Source: Kiritimatiellia bacterium
Lineage (GTDB): Bacteria > Verrucomicrobiota > Kiritimatiellia > RFP12 > UBA1067
Direction: 5' to 3'
Assembly: GCA_017936245.1 (NCBI GenBank)
Contig: JAGBFY010000004.1
Location: 1 to 14,545 of the forward strand
DNA: 14,545 nt
A program made the position numbers and the translations under genes. Below are positions 14,366 to 14,545 of the stretch, one piece after another. How positions within the stretch are numbered: position 1 is the stretch's first letter; each line of letters opens with the position of its first letter. A model generated the notes under the pieces. The model was not told the origin of the DNA, did no database searches, and saw only the letters and a list, made by a program, of their open reading frames with translations.

Positions 14366-14527
14366 TCGGCAATTCTACGCCTGTATTCATTTTTGGCCAA
14401 CAAGAAAAACACCACTCCCGGCATCGCCGTCATAGCGCAGTTCCACCAGACCGCCGACAACGCCGGGAGCGACACGAGCGCCGCCGCTCAGTCGAACCCG
14501 GTAAGCGTTGAGACAAAGGTCAAGTAG
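14366..14527 (+). other. possible coding remnant at the right edge (weak)
   Basis: Past base 14400 the DNA turns GC-rich. The plus frame ending at TAG 14525-14527 reads PGIAVIAQFHQTADNAGSDT and onward, with high GC at third positions, like the tail of a protein. It has no ATG before the upstream stop at 14363-14365, so at best it is a decayed or truncated fragment. The opposite strand is also open with a plausible composition, so strand and reality are both uncertain. Confidence 0.2.
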
Positions 14528-14545
14528 CAGACCTGGACGCAGGGA

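Noticed and set aside
1..14545. tRNA, rRNA or riboswitch
   Set aside because: No cloverleaf, rRNA-like or known riboswitch core was recognised in the gaps; leaders of the operator-controlled genes are only about 35-50 nt.

Overview
The window reads as accessory carbohydrate-metabolism DNA from a host- or sediment-associated bacterium of the PVC group, most likely Kiritimatiellota or a relative in Verrucomicrobiota/Lentisphaerota. This is inferred from the gene mix: XylR-type hybrid regulators, LVIVD-repeat propellers, autotransporter-like beta-strand proteins, secreted beta-helix and six-hairpin glycosidases, an HGSNAT-like membrane acyltransferase and an AAA/DUF4143 ATPase, with no SusC/SusD pair. 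No marker gene in the window fixes the taxon.

Layout. (1) 1-2792, plus strand: the C-terminal half of an SGNH/GDSL hydrolase, a multispanning HGSNAT/DUF5009-like acyltransferase 4 bp later, and an alpha/beta hydrolase whose reading frame begins with about 35 residues of a broken AAA-family ATPase. (2) 2910-4979, plus: a secreted LVIVD beta-propeller protein. (3) 5065-6210, minus: a XylR-type regulator (sugar-binding domain plus AraC DNA-binding domain). (4) 6353-12742, plus: a probable three-gene operon encoding an autotransporter-like beta-strand protein, a right-handed beta-helix protein and a six-hairpin glycosidase, all with signal peptides. (5) 12743-12976: a gene-free convergent junction with several inverted repeats. 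(6) 12977-14257, minus: an AAA_14/DUF4143 ATPase. (7) 14258-14545: the ATPase promoter, a 23-bp tandem repeat array, and a GC-rich edge with only a weak coding signal.

How the parts fit. A 28-bp element, identical at 27 positions, lies about 60 bp upstream of a TATAAT box in front of both the propeller gene and the three-gene operon. The second copy also covers the expected -35 region of the divergent regulator gene. The simplest model is one regulon: the XylR-like protein senses a sugar, switches on both promoters and controls its own gene. The secreted enzymes would attack a polysaccharide or host glycan, and the SGNH hydrolase, acyltransferase and esterase would handle acyl groups on the sugars. 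The substrate cannot be read from the sequence.

The least expected signals are the duplicated operator/promoter, the in-frame ATPase-fragment/hydrolase fusion, the near-identical leaderless start regions of the regulator and ATPase genes, and the 23-bp repeat array against the ATPase promoter.
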